In this document: positions 24,618 through 36,406 of the stretch, in pieces | Layout: every line of letters begins with the position of its first letter | Position numbering within the stretch: the first letter of the stretch is position 1 | NCBI GenBank assembly: GCA_004802725.1 | Contig: SGPM01000001.1 | Coordinates: 482,824-546,823, forward strand | DNA from: Antrodiella citrinella | Taxonomy: Eukaryota > Basidiomycota > Agaricomycetes > Polyporales > Steccherinaceae | Length of the DNA stretch: 64,000 nt | Direction: 5' to 3' | Program-made: the position numbers and the translations under genes | The notes under the pieces: model-generated | Seen by the model: the letters and a program-made list of their open reading frames with translations, nothing else | What the model was told of the DNA's origin: nothing | The model's database searches: none

Positions 24618-26352
24618 ATGGCACCCCCTCCCGTTCAGTTGTTCATGACGACGATCGCGTCGCAGCCTGCGTTGCGACAACGTCAGGGTATGTGCCAGTG
24701 TGCCACTCTCACCCTTTGTCAAACCTGCTCATGTCATTATGAACAGAAACACTATTGCGTGTGCTCCAGGTCAAGAAGATCCCTTTCGACTCGTATGATC
24801 TTGCTTCAGATCCGGAGGCAAAGACTCTATGGCGGAGGAAGGCTCCTTCAGGTCAGTTCATCATTTTCCGTCGCTCGTTGCTGATCACAATTTGATTCCG
24901 CACATAGACAAGCAGCAGTTGCCAGGTATCCTTGTTGGCGGCGAGTTCCCTGGTGTACGTCGATTATCTATATTGGTTATGATTGAATTTCTGCGCTGAT
25001 ACATATATCGTCATTTCACAGACATACGCAGAGTTGTACGTGTCCCATTATTTCGTCGCCCTCAAACGTCGAGCTCAACGCGCTTTTCACGTCCTCTTAG
25101 CGAGGTAGCCGTCGAAGATGACGAATTGGATACCTTTCTTCGGCTTAAAGAAGATTTCGTCCCCTCCGACTTCGACCCACCCTCACCTATAGTTAAACCT
25201 GTCGGTGTTCCGGGCGCGTACTCTCCTAGCGAGATGAACCCCACGCACCGCAGCCCTTCTCGTTCTCCCGGACTCTCCCCTCCTGCCTCGCCCCTGGCAG
25301 GCAAGGGCAGGGTGATACAAATGGACGAAGAGTTGGCCACGTTCGGGATCCACGACGACTTGACCGAAGACGACTTGGCAACTTTGGTAGCAGAACTGGG
25401 ACTAGAGCAGGGAGACGCTAGTGACTTGGTACGGGGTCTGTCGAAGCGCGGATCCAAGTCAAAGCCCACCATCACTTTGGAGAGGCCAAGCGGAGACCTC
25501 ACAAGAGAAAAGAAAGCCGTGGTCGAAGCTCTTTCTATCAAGATTCCTGTTCTCAAGCTAGACGTCAAAGCTCTCGCAGTCGACACGGAAACGCCCGCTT
25601 CCGAGGTCAAGCTGGATAAGACTACTGCTCCAGTAGACGCATCAGTGCCTGTCATCGACTCGAAGGCTTCGCTCACTGTTGAACCGACAAAGCCGGAGGA
25701 ACCTAAGGAGATCGAGGTGACGAAAAGTGAGGCTTTGGTGGACGAAAAGGTATCGGAGGCAGTCACTGTGGAGAAGGTCCCGGAGCCCGTTGTTGAGCCG
25801 ATCCGAGAAGCTCAGGTCGAGCCCACATCTGTCGCTAAAGCAGAATCCATCGCTGAAGTCGCAGCGGAGATAACTCCTGTGGTCGAAGGCGAAGAACAGG
25901 CTCTTGCAGTCACCTCTGCCGAGAAACCCGCTAAATCTAAACTCGCCAGGTCAACTATGGAGATCGAGGAGCCGCAGATCAGGGGAAGGCGTGGTACTCC
26001 GGCCATCGAGAGAGTCATCAGTAGAGAGCTCAAGACAGAGGAGGTTAGTGACACTTCTACTTCAGCTGTGAGAAACAGAGGCTAACGAATGCGTGACCTA
26101 GGTCGTGGATGAGAAGGGGTCCTCAGTTGTCAAGACTGAGGGGGAGGATGGGGAGATGTATATACCGGAGTTCAAGAATGAGACCAAGAGCGCGGAGGTT
26201 AGTGCCACATCTGAATGAGAAGGAGAACGGAGAATAAAGGCGTAATTTAGGTTCAGGACATTGAGGCATACGGAATATCTCAGAAAACCAAGAAAGAATC
26301 TAGGACTTGCGGTGGCAAGTTGTATAGCATAATTGCGTCCTGGTTTAGTTAG
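24618..26352 (+). CDS. SH3BGR/thioredoxin-fold protein with long acidic tail
   Basis: Seven exons (24618-24687, 24747-24851, 24908-24954, 25022-25035, 25101-26043, 26102-26197, 26251-26352) give 458 residues. Residues 1-85 match the SH3-binding glutamate-rich (SH3BGR) glutaredoxin-like domain: QLFMTTIASQPALRQRQ, LQVKKIPFDSYDLASDPEAK and the cis-Pro segment LPGILVGGEFPGTYAEFE. No active-site CxxC is present, so redox catalysis is unlikely. The remaining ~370 residues are low complexity, rich in Glu, Val, Pro, Lys and Ser, likely disordered, ending in a basic CGGKLYSIIASWFS. One exon is only 14 bases. It may be a scaffold or actin-related adaptor; function unknown. Confidence 0.82.
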
Positions 26353-26515
26353 AGGATTACACATTGGATATACTGCTCTCTCATACCGCTCCGGTGCTGC
26401 CATTCCTTGCTTCATATTACTGCTGTTTTGGTTCCAACTACCTGTACAGTGCTCTCTTAATTGTCAATATTAATCTGTTCCACTAAGCTGCAAGAGAAGT
26501 ATAACGATACAGGTG

Positions 26516-27846
26516 TTATAAAGGCTCGGAATCTGTCTGCGAAATTCGGGATCGGCGGCGACGTAAAGGCGTTGCAGGGGTACTAGGAGACGGTAAGGGA
26601 GTCATAGCCTCCTCCGTCTTGATAGTATCGCGCTGTGTCAGACCGAGAGTAAGCTGTCGTATACGGCGCGTCAAGACCGGAAGCTCAGGACTCACAGAGA
26701 AACGACGAGGTGTATTGACGCTACGGCTCCTCTTCTGCGCCTGAGGGCGTTGTGCGCTCCAGTCACTTCCGTCCATCGACTGATTGTGACTTTTCCTGGG
26801 ACGCCTCCGAGGCTTCATGTACACGTCTGCATCGGGTGTCTCAAGTTCCGAATGTAGTCGCCATTCAACTGCAGGAAGTATGCAGGAAGCCAAGATAATG
26901 AACGATATGAACAGGAATACTCCAGCTGAGATCATGGCGGTCATGAGTGGGAATCGAGTAATTAATCCTCTGAGCAAACGGAATTCAGTGCAATGCTTCT
27001 CGTCATGGTTTGATATGACCGACCGGAATCCCTTGTGTACCACAACGCCACGCAGGAGCGCAGACGATACGCTCAGCTCGCGTCCTACCCCTGATCCCAA
27101 GGTTCGCCACTGGTCAGCACGACCTAGCTCGAGGTGTGCAAAGACATTTGTGGACAATGTTTGAAAGGATGTCAATAGTGGGACCTCCAAATTAACATGG
27201 CCGGTGGTTTTGTACACGAACGACACAAGCGACAGACTAGGCGGCATGACTATAGCCTATATTGAACGTGAACCAGGTGAATATTCGGTCATAGGAGGGA
27301 GATACTTACAGGCCTTCTGACGGACGCTATGGTTTTATTTGAGTAGGTCGTTAACGTTAGACTCGTCATGAAGTTTCCCAGAGCGTAGTTGGATTCCGAC
27401 GGAGGAACGGTAAGTTGCACATAGATGTCATACGGCTGCTGAGGAGCGAGGTTTGGGAGCGGGAGCCATGCATGCGGGGAAGGACCGTCCCTGATGCACC
27501 GAAATACATTTTCAATGAGTATATGCTATGGTGGAAGATGATCTACGTAGACTTACCCGTACTGAAGATATACAGTGGCCTCCCATCCTACTGCGATGCT
27601 ACGCCAGACAAACCATCCTGCAGACAACGACAAGAAGACCACCACGGGAATCGAGAGGACGAAAATCGTAAGAGGTATCAGTTGCGGTGTCAGTGGCTTC
27701 AAGAGGCGGAATGCAGAGACAATCATGTTGAAGAAGTAGAGAGGGAAGCGAAACGTAGAGGATTCAGATGCAAGGCCATTTATGTCGCGTCGGAATTCGG
27801 TTCTCAGGTTGTAGTTATCATCCTGCTGCTGTGTTATGCCGTCCAT
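26516..27846 (-). CDS. SEI1: Seipin (lipid droplet biogenesis)
   Basis: ER membrane protein that organises lipid droplet formation. Exons 27557-27846, 27310-27490 and 26516-27256 give 403 residues. Two transmembrane helices, near residues 56-80 (LIPLTIFVLSIPVVVFLSLS) and around 265-290 (LMTAMISAGVFLFISFIILA), flank a lumenal beta-sandwich with the family segments PQQPYDIYVQLTVPPSESN, NYALGNFMTSLTL and RRPAIVMPPSLSLV. The cytosolic tail is long, basic and Ser/Pro-rich. A 42-base in-frame stretch with GTGAGT and CAG ends (about 26655-26700) could be a retained mini-intron, changing length by 14 residues. Only 121 bases separate it from the divergent neighbour. Confidence 0.88.
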
Positions 27847-27967
27847 TTGGAACGAGGAATAGTCGAGGAAGTCCTGCGTTGTTGACTAAGTAGATCCTAG
27901 GAGGTCGTGGTTCATGATCAACAACCGTAAGGGGCGTGCTCTTCATCTTCGCTTCATCATCTCCACC
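27847..27967. promoter_or_regulatory. Short bidirectional promoter (121 bases)
   Basis: Lies between the divergent starts of seipin (27846, minus) and the conserved unknown gene (27968, plus). No TATA box is visible in either direction. If the alternative start at 27914 is used, the gap shrinks to 67 bases. Confidence 0.45.
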
Positions 27968-28603
27968 ATGGCCGCTGCGTGTTTTCTGGATATCAGATAT
28001 CTACTTGGTCTCCATCCTTCGTCTGACAATCTGTCAGCGCACATATCTTCGCTGGTTACTCAGATCTCCAGCAACGTCCCCGTACAACCAGAGATCAAAT
28101 GCTACCCCGACGCTGTCTACTACAATTATCACCCAATCGGACTCAGCTTGCAGTTCAAACCAGTCAACGGCTACAAACCCAAGACTGGAATGAGGCAAGA
28201 TGAACTTCAACCAGAAAACCTCGTCCTTGACGGCGTGGATATGTACAACATGCCTTCTGGTAGACCACAACCGGGCACATCCCTCGCCAAAAACAAATCA
28301 CCTTACGCATCTTACCCTACGAACCCCATCCACCTCAGTCTCGCTGCGATCCCGGAAAAGTCACGACCACAGTCTTTGAGCGTGACGCCAGCTACTATAG
28401 GGAAGGATTTTGTCGAGTGCTTTGGCGAGCCTGACAGGAAAGGTGGCGGCGCGGGACCCTCGTCAGGATCCATCGGGATCTGGTGCGAATGGTCGAAGGA
28501 TGGAGTCATGGTTGAATTTGGTGGTGACGAGGCTAGGGGGCCACAGGCTTGGGAAAGAGGCAAAGATGCGACGTGGAAAGTTATCACCGTATTCCGTACG
28601 TAG
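27968..28603 (+). CDS. Conserved fungal protein of unknown function
   Basis: Single-exon frame of 211 residues from the ATG in a good start context (CACCATGG); an in-frame ATG at 27914 would add 18 residues. The segments IKCYPDAVYYNYHPIGLSLQF, NGYKP, LDGVDMYN and GKDFVECFGEPDRKGGG look like conserved blocks: two hydrophobic strands around a Tyr-rich motif, then a compact Gly-rich block ending in GIWCEWSKDGVMVEF. No signal peptide or membrane segment. No domain name can be given. Convergent with the calycin-like gene, 141 bases away. Confidence 0.7.
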   Translation: MAAACFLDIRYLLGLHPSSDNLSAHISSLVTQISSNVPVQPEIKCYPDAVYYNYHPIGLSLQFKPVNGYKPKTGMRQDELQPENLVLDGVDMYNMPSGRPQPGTSLAKNKSPYASYPTNPIHLSLAAIPEKSRPQSLSVTPATIGKDFVECFGEPDRKGGGAGPSSGSIGIWCEWSKDGVMVEFGGDEARGPQAWERGKDATWKVITVFRT

Positions 28604-28744
28604 GAGCAAGTCCAAAGGACGAATCTCATTGCGAGTGAGTACAACGTTCATAAATCTTTTGTCTTGTGGTGACCTTCTTCTAGATATTCATTCATGCTTC
28701 AATCTTGTCTATGAGTCTAACGGACCATCTATACACAAAAGACA

Positions 28745-29447
28745 TCAGTTTCCTTGCGCAATACACAGGAGGATATCATGTTCACCATAATCGTACACCA
28801 TGCGCGCAAGGATACTTTCTCCACCAGGGCCTGTGAAGTGGATATGCCTCGTATGCCTCTTCTCCCCGTTGATCTCCTCGAGTCCAAATATCTATATGCA
28901 CTATGAGCATCGTACACCGTATCGGCGCAGAAGATCTTTACCTGATCAGAGTCCCATGTTGTACCACTCTTTGCAGTGTCACTCTGTGCAATGCCTTGAA
29001 TAGCACCATCCGTTTCTACGCTGGGCAGCCATCCTTGTTTTAGATACTCATCCTCCAGATCCTGCAGTTTGACCCTGCGCGATCTACCCAGAACTGCTCC
29101 GAACAGGCTATGTGCAGTCTCCCTTTCTTTCCAGTCCAATGTGCGCAGCTCAGTCGAGGCAGCTACTCCTCCCGAAAGCACTTGATCGATGTCGAGGTGC
29201 TCGACGTCCGAATCGTCTTTGTAGTGCTTCATACTCTGGTAGATAGTAGCCATCGAGATGGCTCTACGAGTGAACCAGCTAACACCTTGCAAACGTAGGA
29301 TTTCATCCGGATCGTCGCTCAACGTCTTGTTCTGCGAAAGGCGTCGATCAGTATCTTTGCAACCTAGTATACAATCTTAAGCTTGCGGCACACCATGATG
29401 TATTTCCCACTGAGATTAAGCGTAGTCATGGATTCTGGGATGGCCAT
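28745..29447 (-). CDS. Calycin/lipocalin-like conserved fungal protein
   Basis: Exons 29394-29447, 28942-29331 and 28745-28891 give 196 residues. It matches a widespread fungal family of about this length: LNLSGKYIMNKTLSDDPDEIL, LQGVSWFTRRAISMATIYQSMKHYKDD, a VEHLDIDQ strand, ERTLDWxxRE-like segment, FGAVLGRSRRVK and a C-terminal GEKRHTRHIHFTGPGGES, RMVYDY. The alternating strands suggest a lipocalin or fatty-acid-binding-like barrel; the ligand is unknown. The protein has no signal peptide, so it is likely cytosolic. Family resemblance is seen by eye; barrel fold is inference. Confidence 0.75.
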
Positions 29448-30010
29448 GGTTATTGAGCGGTACGTAGTACAGAGTGACAGAAATGCAAGGAGTGGTCTGA
29501 TTCAGGGATCCCCTGTGAAAGAGGGAACGATGGGGCGTGGGTGAAAGGTGCCTAGTACTACGTAGGTGCGGGATGAGCGCAGCTGGATACGCGATTATCT
29601 GCTATTGTGTATAATAGCGAGTATAGGTAAGTAGCGTCAGGTCTATGGGTGTGTCCTGTTCTGAGGTATCGTTGAACTATCTTGGAGATGACCCTAGCTA
29701 TATAGCACCAAAAACCAGTGGTATGATACAGCATGAAGCATAGAAACACGAACAAAAAAGATCCAAGCAAGGAAAAGGAATAACTGTGAGAAATCCATCC
29801 GACATACAGAATGCACGAGAGCGGGCCTCTTGAGCCATACGATATGTATAAAAACAAGTAGATAGTAGTGATGTGAAGGCGAGGTTGATAGCAGAAAGGT
29901 CGGGTCTGTTGTCGAGTCTGTTGACTTGACACCATTGGCAGAACAGGGAAGACACGAGGTGCCGTGTGTAGGCACTGGAGGGAGTGGAGGGAGTGGGTGA
30001 TACTCTACGT
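29448..30010. other. Intergenic region with no supported gene
   Basis: Upstream side of the calycin-like gene and 3' end of the large glycoprotein gene. AT-rich, with several overlapping frames on the minus strand that show only low-complexity, hydrophobic translations. Nothing is supported. Confidence 0.55.
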
Positions 30011-33000
30011 TCAACAGTTGGGGAGCTTGCCTTCGGTGCAAAAGCCCTGCGTGATGTTGCTGACGCCAACGATCGCCTGGTTCGTTGTATGGAAAAAGGC
30101 AAACGCAGGGTTCCAGACCTCGTTGAAGTTTATGTCCGAGAACGAACTGTCCTCAACAGCGTCCGATGACGTAGCGAGCGCGGTCCATTCGACATGACTT
30201 TGAACCGCGTCGATAGTCCATTGCCGAACTGCGAGCGACTGGTCCGACCCGAAAAAGAGTTTGCCTCCAGGGTCGGATAGGGAGGATAGAGATGAATCAA
30301 CATCGGAGGGATCTATCGTCCCAAATACCGCCACTTCTATTGCCGGGAGTGTTGCCAAACCACTGAAGAGAATATTGTCACTGGTGGGAGGGGCAGCAGA
30401 CCCTGCCATGACGTATTCTACCAATGCAATGGCCACATTAACATCCGGTATAGACTGGAGGTACTGCAGGATGACGTGTTCCAGATGGTTCATGGTCCCA
30501 AAGCGGCGGGGGTCCATGACAGTGGAGTTGAGGACAGGCAAGTTGGAAGAGCCAGGTAAAGCGCCCAGCACTTCGCCGCTGTATACAACTACGCGGGTGA
30601 CAGCTTCCGTAGACGGTGTAGTCAGCACAGCAGCTTGCTTTGCAACGCCTGTGCGAGAATCCACGAAGGGTAGACGTAGTCCTGCGATATCTAGAACCCC
30701 ATAAATGGGTCGATCGGGGAAGCATGATGTATCGAACTTCGTCGCGTTAGATACTGAGGAAAGGTTGAAAACGGTAGTCTCGAAGGTACTAATCGCTTGC
30801 ACCTGGGTCACGGATAGTCCGGGGTAACAGGCGAGAGGAGGAGGAAAGGGGGCAGAGGAGGAGTTAGTCAACAGAGCTGAAAGTGGCTGGTTCCCAGAAG
30901 ACAGCGTTGCATCGAATGGTAGTAAAATCTGTGAGCCTCGGACGCGGGATAGGAACTGGTTGAGGTTAGCGGCATTCTGCTGCAACACAGCAGTCCAGTA
31001 AGTGGAAAGCGCCTTCTGGTGTTGTGTAGCTGACGCTGTACGACATGTCGTCAGCCGCATCACGCGGATAAGAACATGGAATGAAACGCACCCAACGCGA
31101 ATGTGTACATACGATCCAGTGCTGCACGCGCGGTGTCATCAACTTTCGCAATCTGCGCACTGCTTGGTTGTCCGATGTTGACAAACGTTTGCGGAGGAGC
31201 TGTAACCGTTTGAGCAGCGAAGTTGAACACCCAACCCGACACTGTGGTCGTGAACTTGGAGGAAGTGTCCGGCGTGGCACCGTCAGGACTACCGAGCTTG
31301 CTCCAAGGGGCAGATACCACGAACTTTTGCAGCGTCGAGACATCTGGCAAGTTGTTGGACTCAACCAAGTCCCATAATAGTGCTGCTTGTCCCCACTGCG
31401 TCCGATTTGGTGACGTGGCCACGTCCAGACCAGGGGCAACGTCAACAAGGCGGGCTTGATTAGCGCAACTGTTCCCAGGATCGCCTTGAGCCAGCCATAT
31501 TGCTTGGGCAAGAGAGGCTGTCGTAAAACTGGTACTGAAGAGAGTGTTCATGGTAGGCACAAGATCCACCAGGTTCTGCGCGAGCTGGTTGCCGCACTGA
31601 CCGCTCGATCCAGTGCAAACACACGTGGCGTCTGTTGTATTTCATCAGCATCGACGCCAGCAAGGTGTGGAATGACATCGGTCGCTCACCCAGACTGCAT
31701 GTAGCTCCTGTGAGGTTACCGGAACACTTGGGCTGTGAACGATGCTTGCGGGTGAGGGTGACACTGACAGCAACGACGACGACGACGACGATTATCACGA
31801 GTAGAGTGATCCCCACGCATAGTTTATGTTGTTTGAAAAGACCGAACGGCTTAGAAAGGGGCGCGTTCGACGAGGAGAAAGCCTGCGCTTCCCACTCCCC
31901 ACCTTTGGGCTCCTCTTCAGGGCGATTTCGCCGGTTGGGTGAGACACGAAATATACTGCGCGGAGCAAATCCGCTCTGCTTCGCGCGGTCATCGCCGTAC
32001 TCGATGCTGTGGCCTTCGTCAGATGCCAAAGATACACGCCCCCCCGGGTGCGGCGTAAGCTGATTGTGGCTATATGGTCGGTGACCCTTGTCCAGCATCT
32101 GTGAGAGTGTCTGTGCTCGATTCATGAGCTCTGGAAGGGGTAGAGCAGCTTCTGCTTGTCGGTATTCAGCTTCCTGGACCATCGAGATATTCGGAAGCCT
32201 GGGGACTGGAGGCAGCGGTTTCTTTCGAAACCAATGAGCTGTTTGTTTGTAGGACTTCCTATCGCCGTTGGTAGAGTGGGACATCCGCGTGATCAAAGAG
32301 GAGACATAACTCTTGGTTGTACGACTCGAGTATGCAGATTGTCTCCTCTCACGCTTGCGACTTGATGGTGCAGGGGTGGAAGAACTTGCTCTCGAGTACT
32401 CGCCCCCTTGCTCTTCATTTATCGGCTCCGAGCGGGGGAAGGACTGGTTCAAGGGAGTCGTACTCAATGACTGCGTGAGTGACAAAGAGCGAGCCTCCAG
32501 TCCGCCTGCTGTGGACTCCGAGGTATGCATGGACGCCGGCGTATCACGACCAGCCGTCGGAATAACTGTGGAAGGCACCGCCCTGCTATTGCTCGCAATA
32601 GGGATCTTCGTAGATGGTCCGACGTCGGGGTCAGGAAATATCCTCCGAGGGGGATATGTGACCGAAGATTCCCCACTCATGATATCGCTCGCTACCGAAG
32701 GTTCGTAGTAATCATGTTTGTAGGTCGGTGGAGGCTGTTGCGACTCGGAGACATTCTCGGGGTGAGTGAGAAGGTTCGTAATGAAGGAGGTAGAGAGCAG
32801 CCTTTCTTCGTATGGGTCCACGGCGATGCTGGAAGACCCGTCGTGCCAATCGTGCGGGGAGAGTGGTGTCTTGGATGATGCTGTGGGCGATATGTACGGA
32901 GTGCGCAGTGGTGAAGACACTGACAAAGGAGAGTACACTCCAGGTGTAGGTAGAGGCCGTGACGTACGACTTGTGGACGAAGAGTCCATGCTGGATCCCG

Positions 33001-33385
33001 AGAGGACAGAAGTCTTCCTGCGTGGTGATGTTTCTTGTCGTGGCGGGAGGGAAAAGACTTTCGAGGGTGGTGAGAAGGCTGCAGTGACGACTGAGGGCCG
33101 GACGGGGCCCTGAGGAGGGGTCGCAGGGGGCGTCATCATGCCGTCTCTGAGCGAGGTTGGGGAGGGAGGCAAGTCAAAGCCTAAACTTGCCTCGAAAGGA
33201 GTTAAGGGAACACCAGTGGGGGGAGGAGGGAACTGGGAAAGACGCTTCAGACCTTCCACCGTTGTCATACTGGCATAGCTCATGGTGCTCTCCGCTATTC
33301 CAGACGCATTAGTCGTCAGGGAGGGCCGCGACTTGTGGACCGGGTATTCATCTGAAAATTCAGGATTATCTGGGATATGCGACAT
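30011..33385 (-). CDS. Large single-pass surface glycoprotein, unknown function
   Basis: Exons 31690-33385, 31092-31631 and 30011-31035 give 1086 residues. Residues 1-520 are cytosolic and disordered, rich in Ser, Pro and Thr with proline clusters (QFPPPPTGVPLTP, KKPLPPVPRLPN), a basic patch before the membrane and many possible kinase and SH3 sites. One strongly hydrophobic helix follows near 522-544 (VGITLLVIIVVVVVVAVSV). The ectodomain of about 540 residues starts with a Cys-rich stalk (CSGNLTGATCSLDATCVCTGSSGQCG), has many N-glycosylation sequons and ends in CTEGKLPNC. It looks like a sensor or adhesion protein with SH3-binding head; no named domain recognised. Confidence 0.82.
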
Positions 33386-34412
33386 GGCCTAGCGAAGGAC
33401 GTCAGTGTGAAGAGGGATTATGCTTGCAAGACTGTACATACGATATCAATCCGTCAGGCTCAATACAGATGATGTATTGATGCCAATCCGACAGTCACTG
33501 GCATATCAGGTCGGGTACCACAGCCTGTCAAAGGTTCAAAAAAGAAGGACTTGTGGCGAACCTGAGAACAAGGTCAGGAAGGGAGATGCGTCGGAAAGAT
33601 ACAATACGAATTAGAAGGCTGGACAAGCAGAAATGCGTCCAGCAAGAGGAGGTAGGTGAGTCGCGGGCTTGATGGTATCGAGGTATCTCTTGAACTATCA
33701 ATAGGACTGGTATTCGCAGGGAGCGTGTGATGGCAAACGAATGTGGTAACAAAGATAGGACGTTGTAGAGTAGCCGAGGCCCTCAAAAACTTCGAGTACG
33801 AGAGAGGCGGAGAGGTGATGGTGGTGGTCGGGTACAGCGTCGAGCTGCCTGTGCACAACGTCTGAACACAGCGAACAGAGAACAAGCTGAAGCAAATCAA
33901 GCGATCATTGCCTCACGTTTCAATGGCAATTCCTTGCCGCGAACCACCATCATAAGAGTCTCATACAACATAATTAATGGGAAGGTGAGGTTCACCGATT
34001 ACCAGGGCCATTGCGTACATTGAGACACTTTCGCGAGCTTTCGCGCCTCCGAAGCACGTATTCAGCTTCGAAATTTCATACAACACTGATAGCCTTTTAT
34101 GTCGATCGTAGACACTTCGCAGACAGACAGAGGAATGGGAATATGGAAAAGCAAATGATATCTCCAAGTACGCACATATGAGAATACACAATAGAGAAAA
34201 AGGATTGCCAGCGAACAAGGCATCGCCGTACACGGTCTCATCTGCTGTATGGTAGGCATATGGCATGCTGGTCTGCTGCAATGTTCGTAGGGTCATGACG
34301 GGCTTAGAAGACATGAATCGAAGGGGGTGAGGGCATCTGAGTCGTAAATTGGTGTAAATTCGTGAGTGGCATGATGAGGGCATAGAGTGCTCTCTACGGT
34401 ATCAGCAAGCCC
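33386..34412. other. Intergenic region with no supported gene
   Basis: About 1 kb upstream of the large glycoprotein gene and downstream of RAC1. Scattered short frames have no family signal. No TATA box, repeat or RNA gene stands out. Confidence 0.55.
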
Positions 34413-35374
34413 TCAAGCGATGATGCACTTCCCCCTGCTGCTTTTCTTTGGGGGAGGGGGAGGGTTCACTGTAACTAGATGAGTCACAACGGTACTCGCA
34501 TTGAGTGAAAGAACTACTCACAAACAGCACGAATAGCCTCATCGAACACCGTCTTCAATCCCTTCTGAGTCAATGCAGAGCACTCCAGATACTTGACAGC
34601 GCCGATATCTTTCGCCATGGCGACGCCTTGTGAGTACTGGATGGGTGCCATGCGACTGCAAAGACGTCAGTGTTTGCGTAAAAACTATCGATGGTAACAC
34701 TCACCGATCCCTAAGCTTCTCAATGGTGTTCTGGTCTTCGCGCAAATCGAGCTTAGTGCCCACCAGAACGATTGAAGTCGAGGGCGCGTGGTGTGAGATT
34801 TCAGGGTACCACTACAGCACATATCAATACAACGTAAGTATGCGGTGAGTGAACGACATGCCTTGGTCCGGACGTTCTCGTAACTGGGAGGACTAACGAG
34901 CGAGAAACAGATTAGGAAAACATCTGTCTGGGGGTATGAAAGAGGTCGAAGTCTATCGTAATCTTCTTGACCAGCCGTATCCCACAGTCCAAGAGAAATG
35001 GTCTTGCCGTCCACCATCACGTTGGCCGAGTAGTTATCAAACACTGCGACATGATTCAGCTTCAGAGGTGTAAGTGGATCACGCGGGCAACAGACCAGTC
35101 GGAATGTATTCTCCCTAAAAGAAGAGTTAGTTACGTGCAGTTACCGCTCAGAAGGTGTAAATGCGTACTGGGAAAGCGTTTGTTGTGTACGAAATGAGGA
35201 GACACGTCTGTGAGAGGCGCTGTCAGTCGCAACTCGCCAAATCTGTTCGTCAGGGCTGAACTTGCCTTTCCAACAGCACCATCTCCTACAACAACACCTT
35301 TTATCAAACAGCATAAGCCACTGAACCAGAGGGAGAGTACAAAGGTGGGAGAACGGACATTTAATGGCCTGCAT
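34413..35374 (-). CDS. RAC1: Rho-family GTPase Rac1
   Basis: Molecular switch for polar growth, actin and NADPH oxidase signalling at the plasma membrane. Eight exons (35359-35374, 35266-35297, 35169-35207, 35096-35114, 34862-35043, 34705-34811, 34522-34655, 34413-34468) give 194 residues. Motifs: P-loop GDGAVGKT (10-17), switch [37 protein letters not shown], nucleotide motif GTKLDL, and a C-terminal poly-Pro plus basic stretch [12 protein letters not shown] before the prenylation box CIIA. The fully Rac-like effector region separates it from Cdc42 and RhoA. Two introns (34812-34861 and 35208-35265) use GC donors instead of GT; the frame is intact only with these. Confidence 0.96.
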
Positions 35375-36337
35375 ATTGTGTCCACCACGTGTATCTATGG
35401 GTCACGGTTCGTTTGAAGGCGAATGAAGAGACTTGAATCTGGGGTGACTGGGCTGTAAGAGAACATGTGGGGATGCCACGAGTACGGCGGATATCGCGAC
35501 ATCGGATTGAACGGGGGTAAAGACAACAAGTGAGCACGAGTGGGTAACAACGGGGACGTGTGCGCTTCACCTTGTGACGGCGATGAGTACGTCGTCGGGG
35601 GTATTGTCTGCAGTTCAGAAGGAAAGCACCAGTAGAGAGGAAAGAAAGGAATAGAGAGGTGAATAGGATTGGGTCAGGCTGTACTGATGGGTTACGATGT
35701 ATATTGGCCCACAGTGATCCCTTCACTTTCGCGATGTCAAATTCCCACGCTCCCTCGAGGCGTTCCAGCTCAGGTACTGTCTACCTGCTTACGCTGACAC
35801 CCTCTACCATTCCCTCAGCCCCATGTTGGTTGCTTTCTCTCTCTGTCGTGCCTTTTGAAATCGTCGTCCAACGTAGGGCGTAAAGAGCGGGTGCCTCAAA
35901 TACAAGCGCCGTCGTGCATTACAACCAAAACGTCTTTCCAAGGGTTTCGTCTGGATGTCATGTCAAGCTTGTCAAGGTCAAGTAGGATTTGTATTACATG
36001 CAAACGCTGTCAGCGGAAGCCACTCGTTCGCAACAACCACGGAGCCGGATCGGAGTAAACTTCAGTGGTAAGACGTCGGTACGCAGGTGACTCTCAAACA
36101 TAATAGTACATGTCTGACTCTCGAGATGGGCAACCCAGACGTGATGCTATGGATTTTATAGCGTTCTGAGGACATGAGTGCTACGGACTACATCGATGTT
36201 ACCGGTACCAAGTGAACTGGCTTTAGATTGGTCGGGAATTGCACGGCGACCGTGATACCTCAATCTTCCTCTTTAGTTGCCGCAATCATAGGGATGTGAG
36301 GAGTATAGCTCAGTAGTATACGATGCCTTTCTGTGCT

Positions 36338-36344
36338 TGACTCA
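36338..36344. promoter_or_regulatory. TGACTCA element upstream of SHB17-like gene
   Basis: A second copy of the Gcn4-type core site, about 150 bases upstream of the start codon and about 55 bases upstream of the TATA box, the usual place for an activator site. Confidence 0.5.
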
Positions 36345-36398
36345 CTCTGAGTTTGACCGCGATTCGACTGGTCGCCGATAACGATCGAAGTGGAGCGG

Positions 36399-36406
36399 TA
36401 TATAAG
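36399..36406 (+). promoter_or_regulatory. TATA box of SHB17-like gene
   Basis: TATATAAG 84-91 bases upstream of the start codon at 36490. Confidence 0.55.

Noticed and set aside
26655..26700. A possible 42-base intron near the seipin C-terminus
   Set aside because: It has plausible ends but is shorter than other introns here and is in frame without stop codons, so I kept it as coding and noted the doubt.
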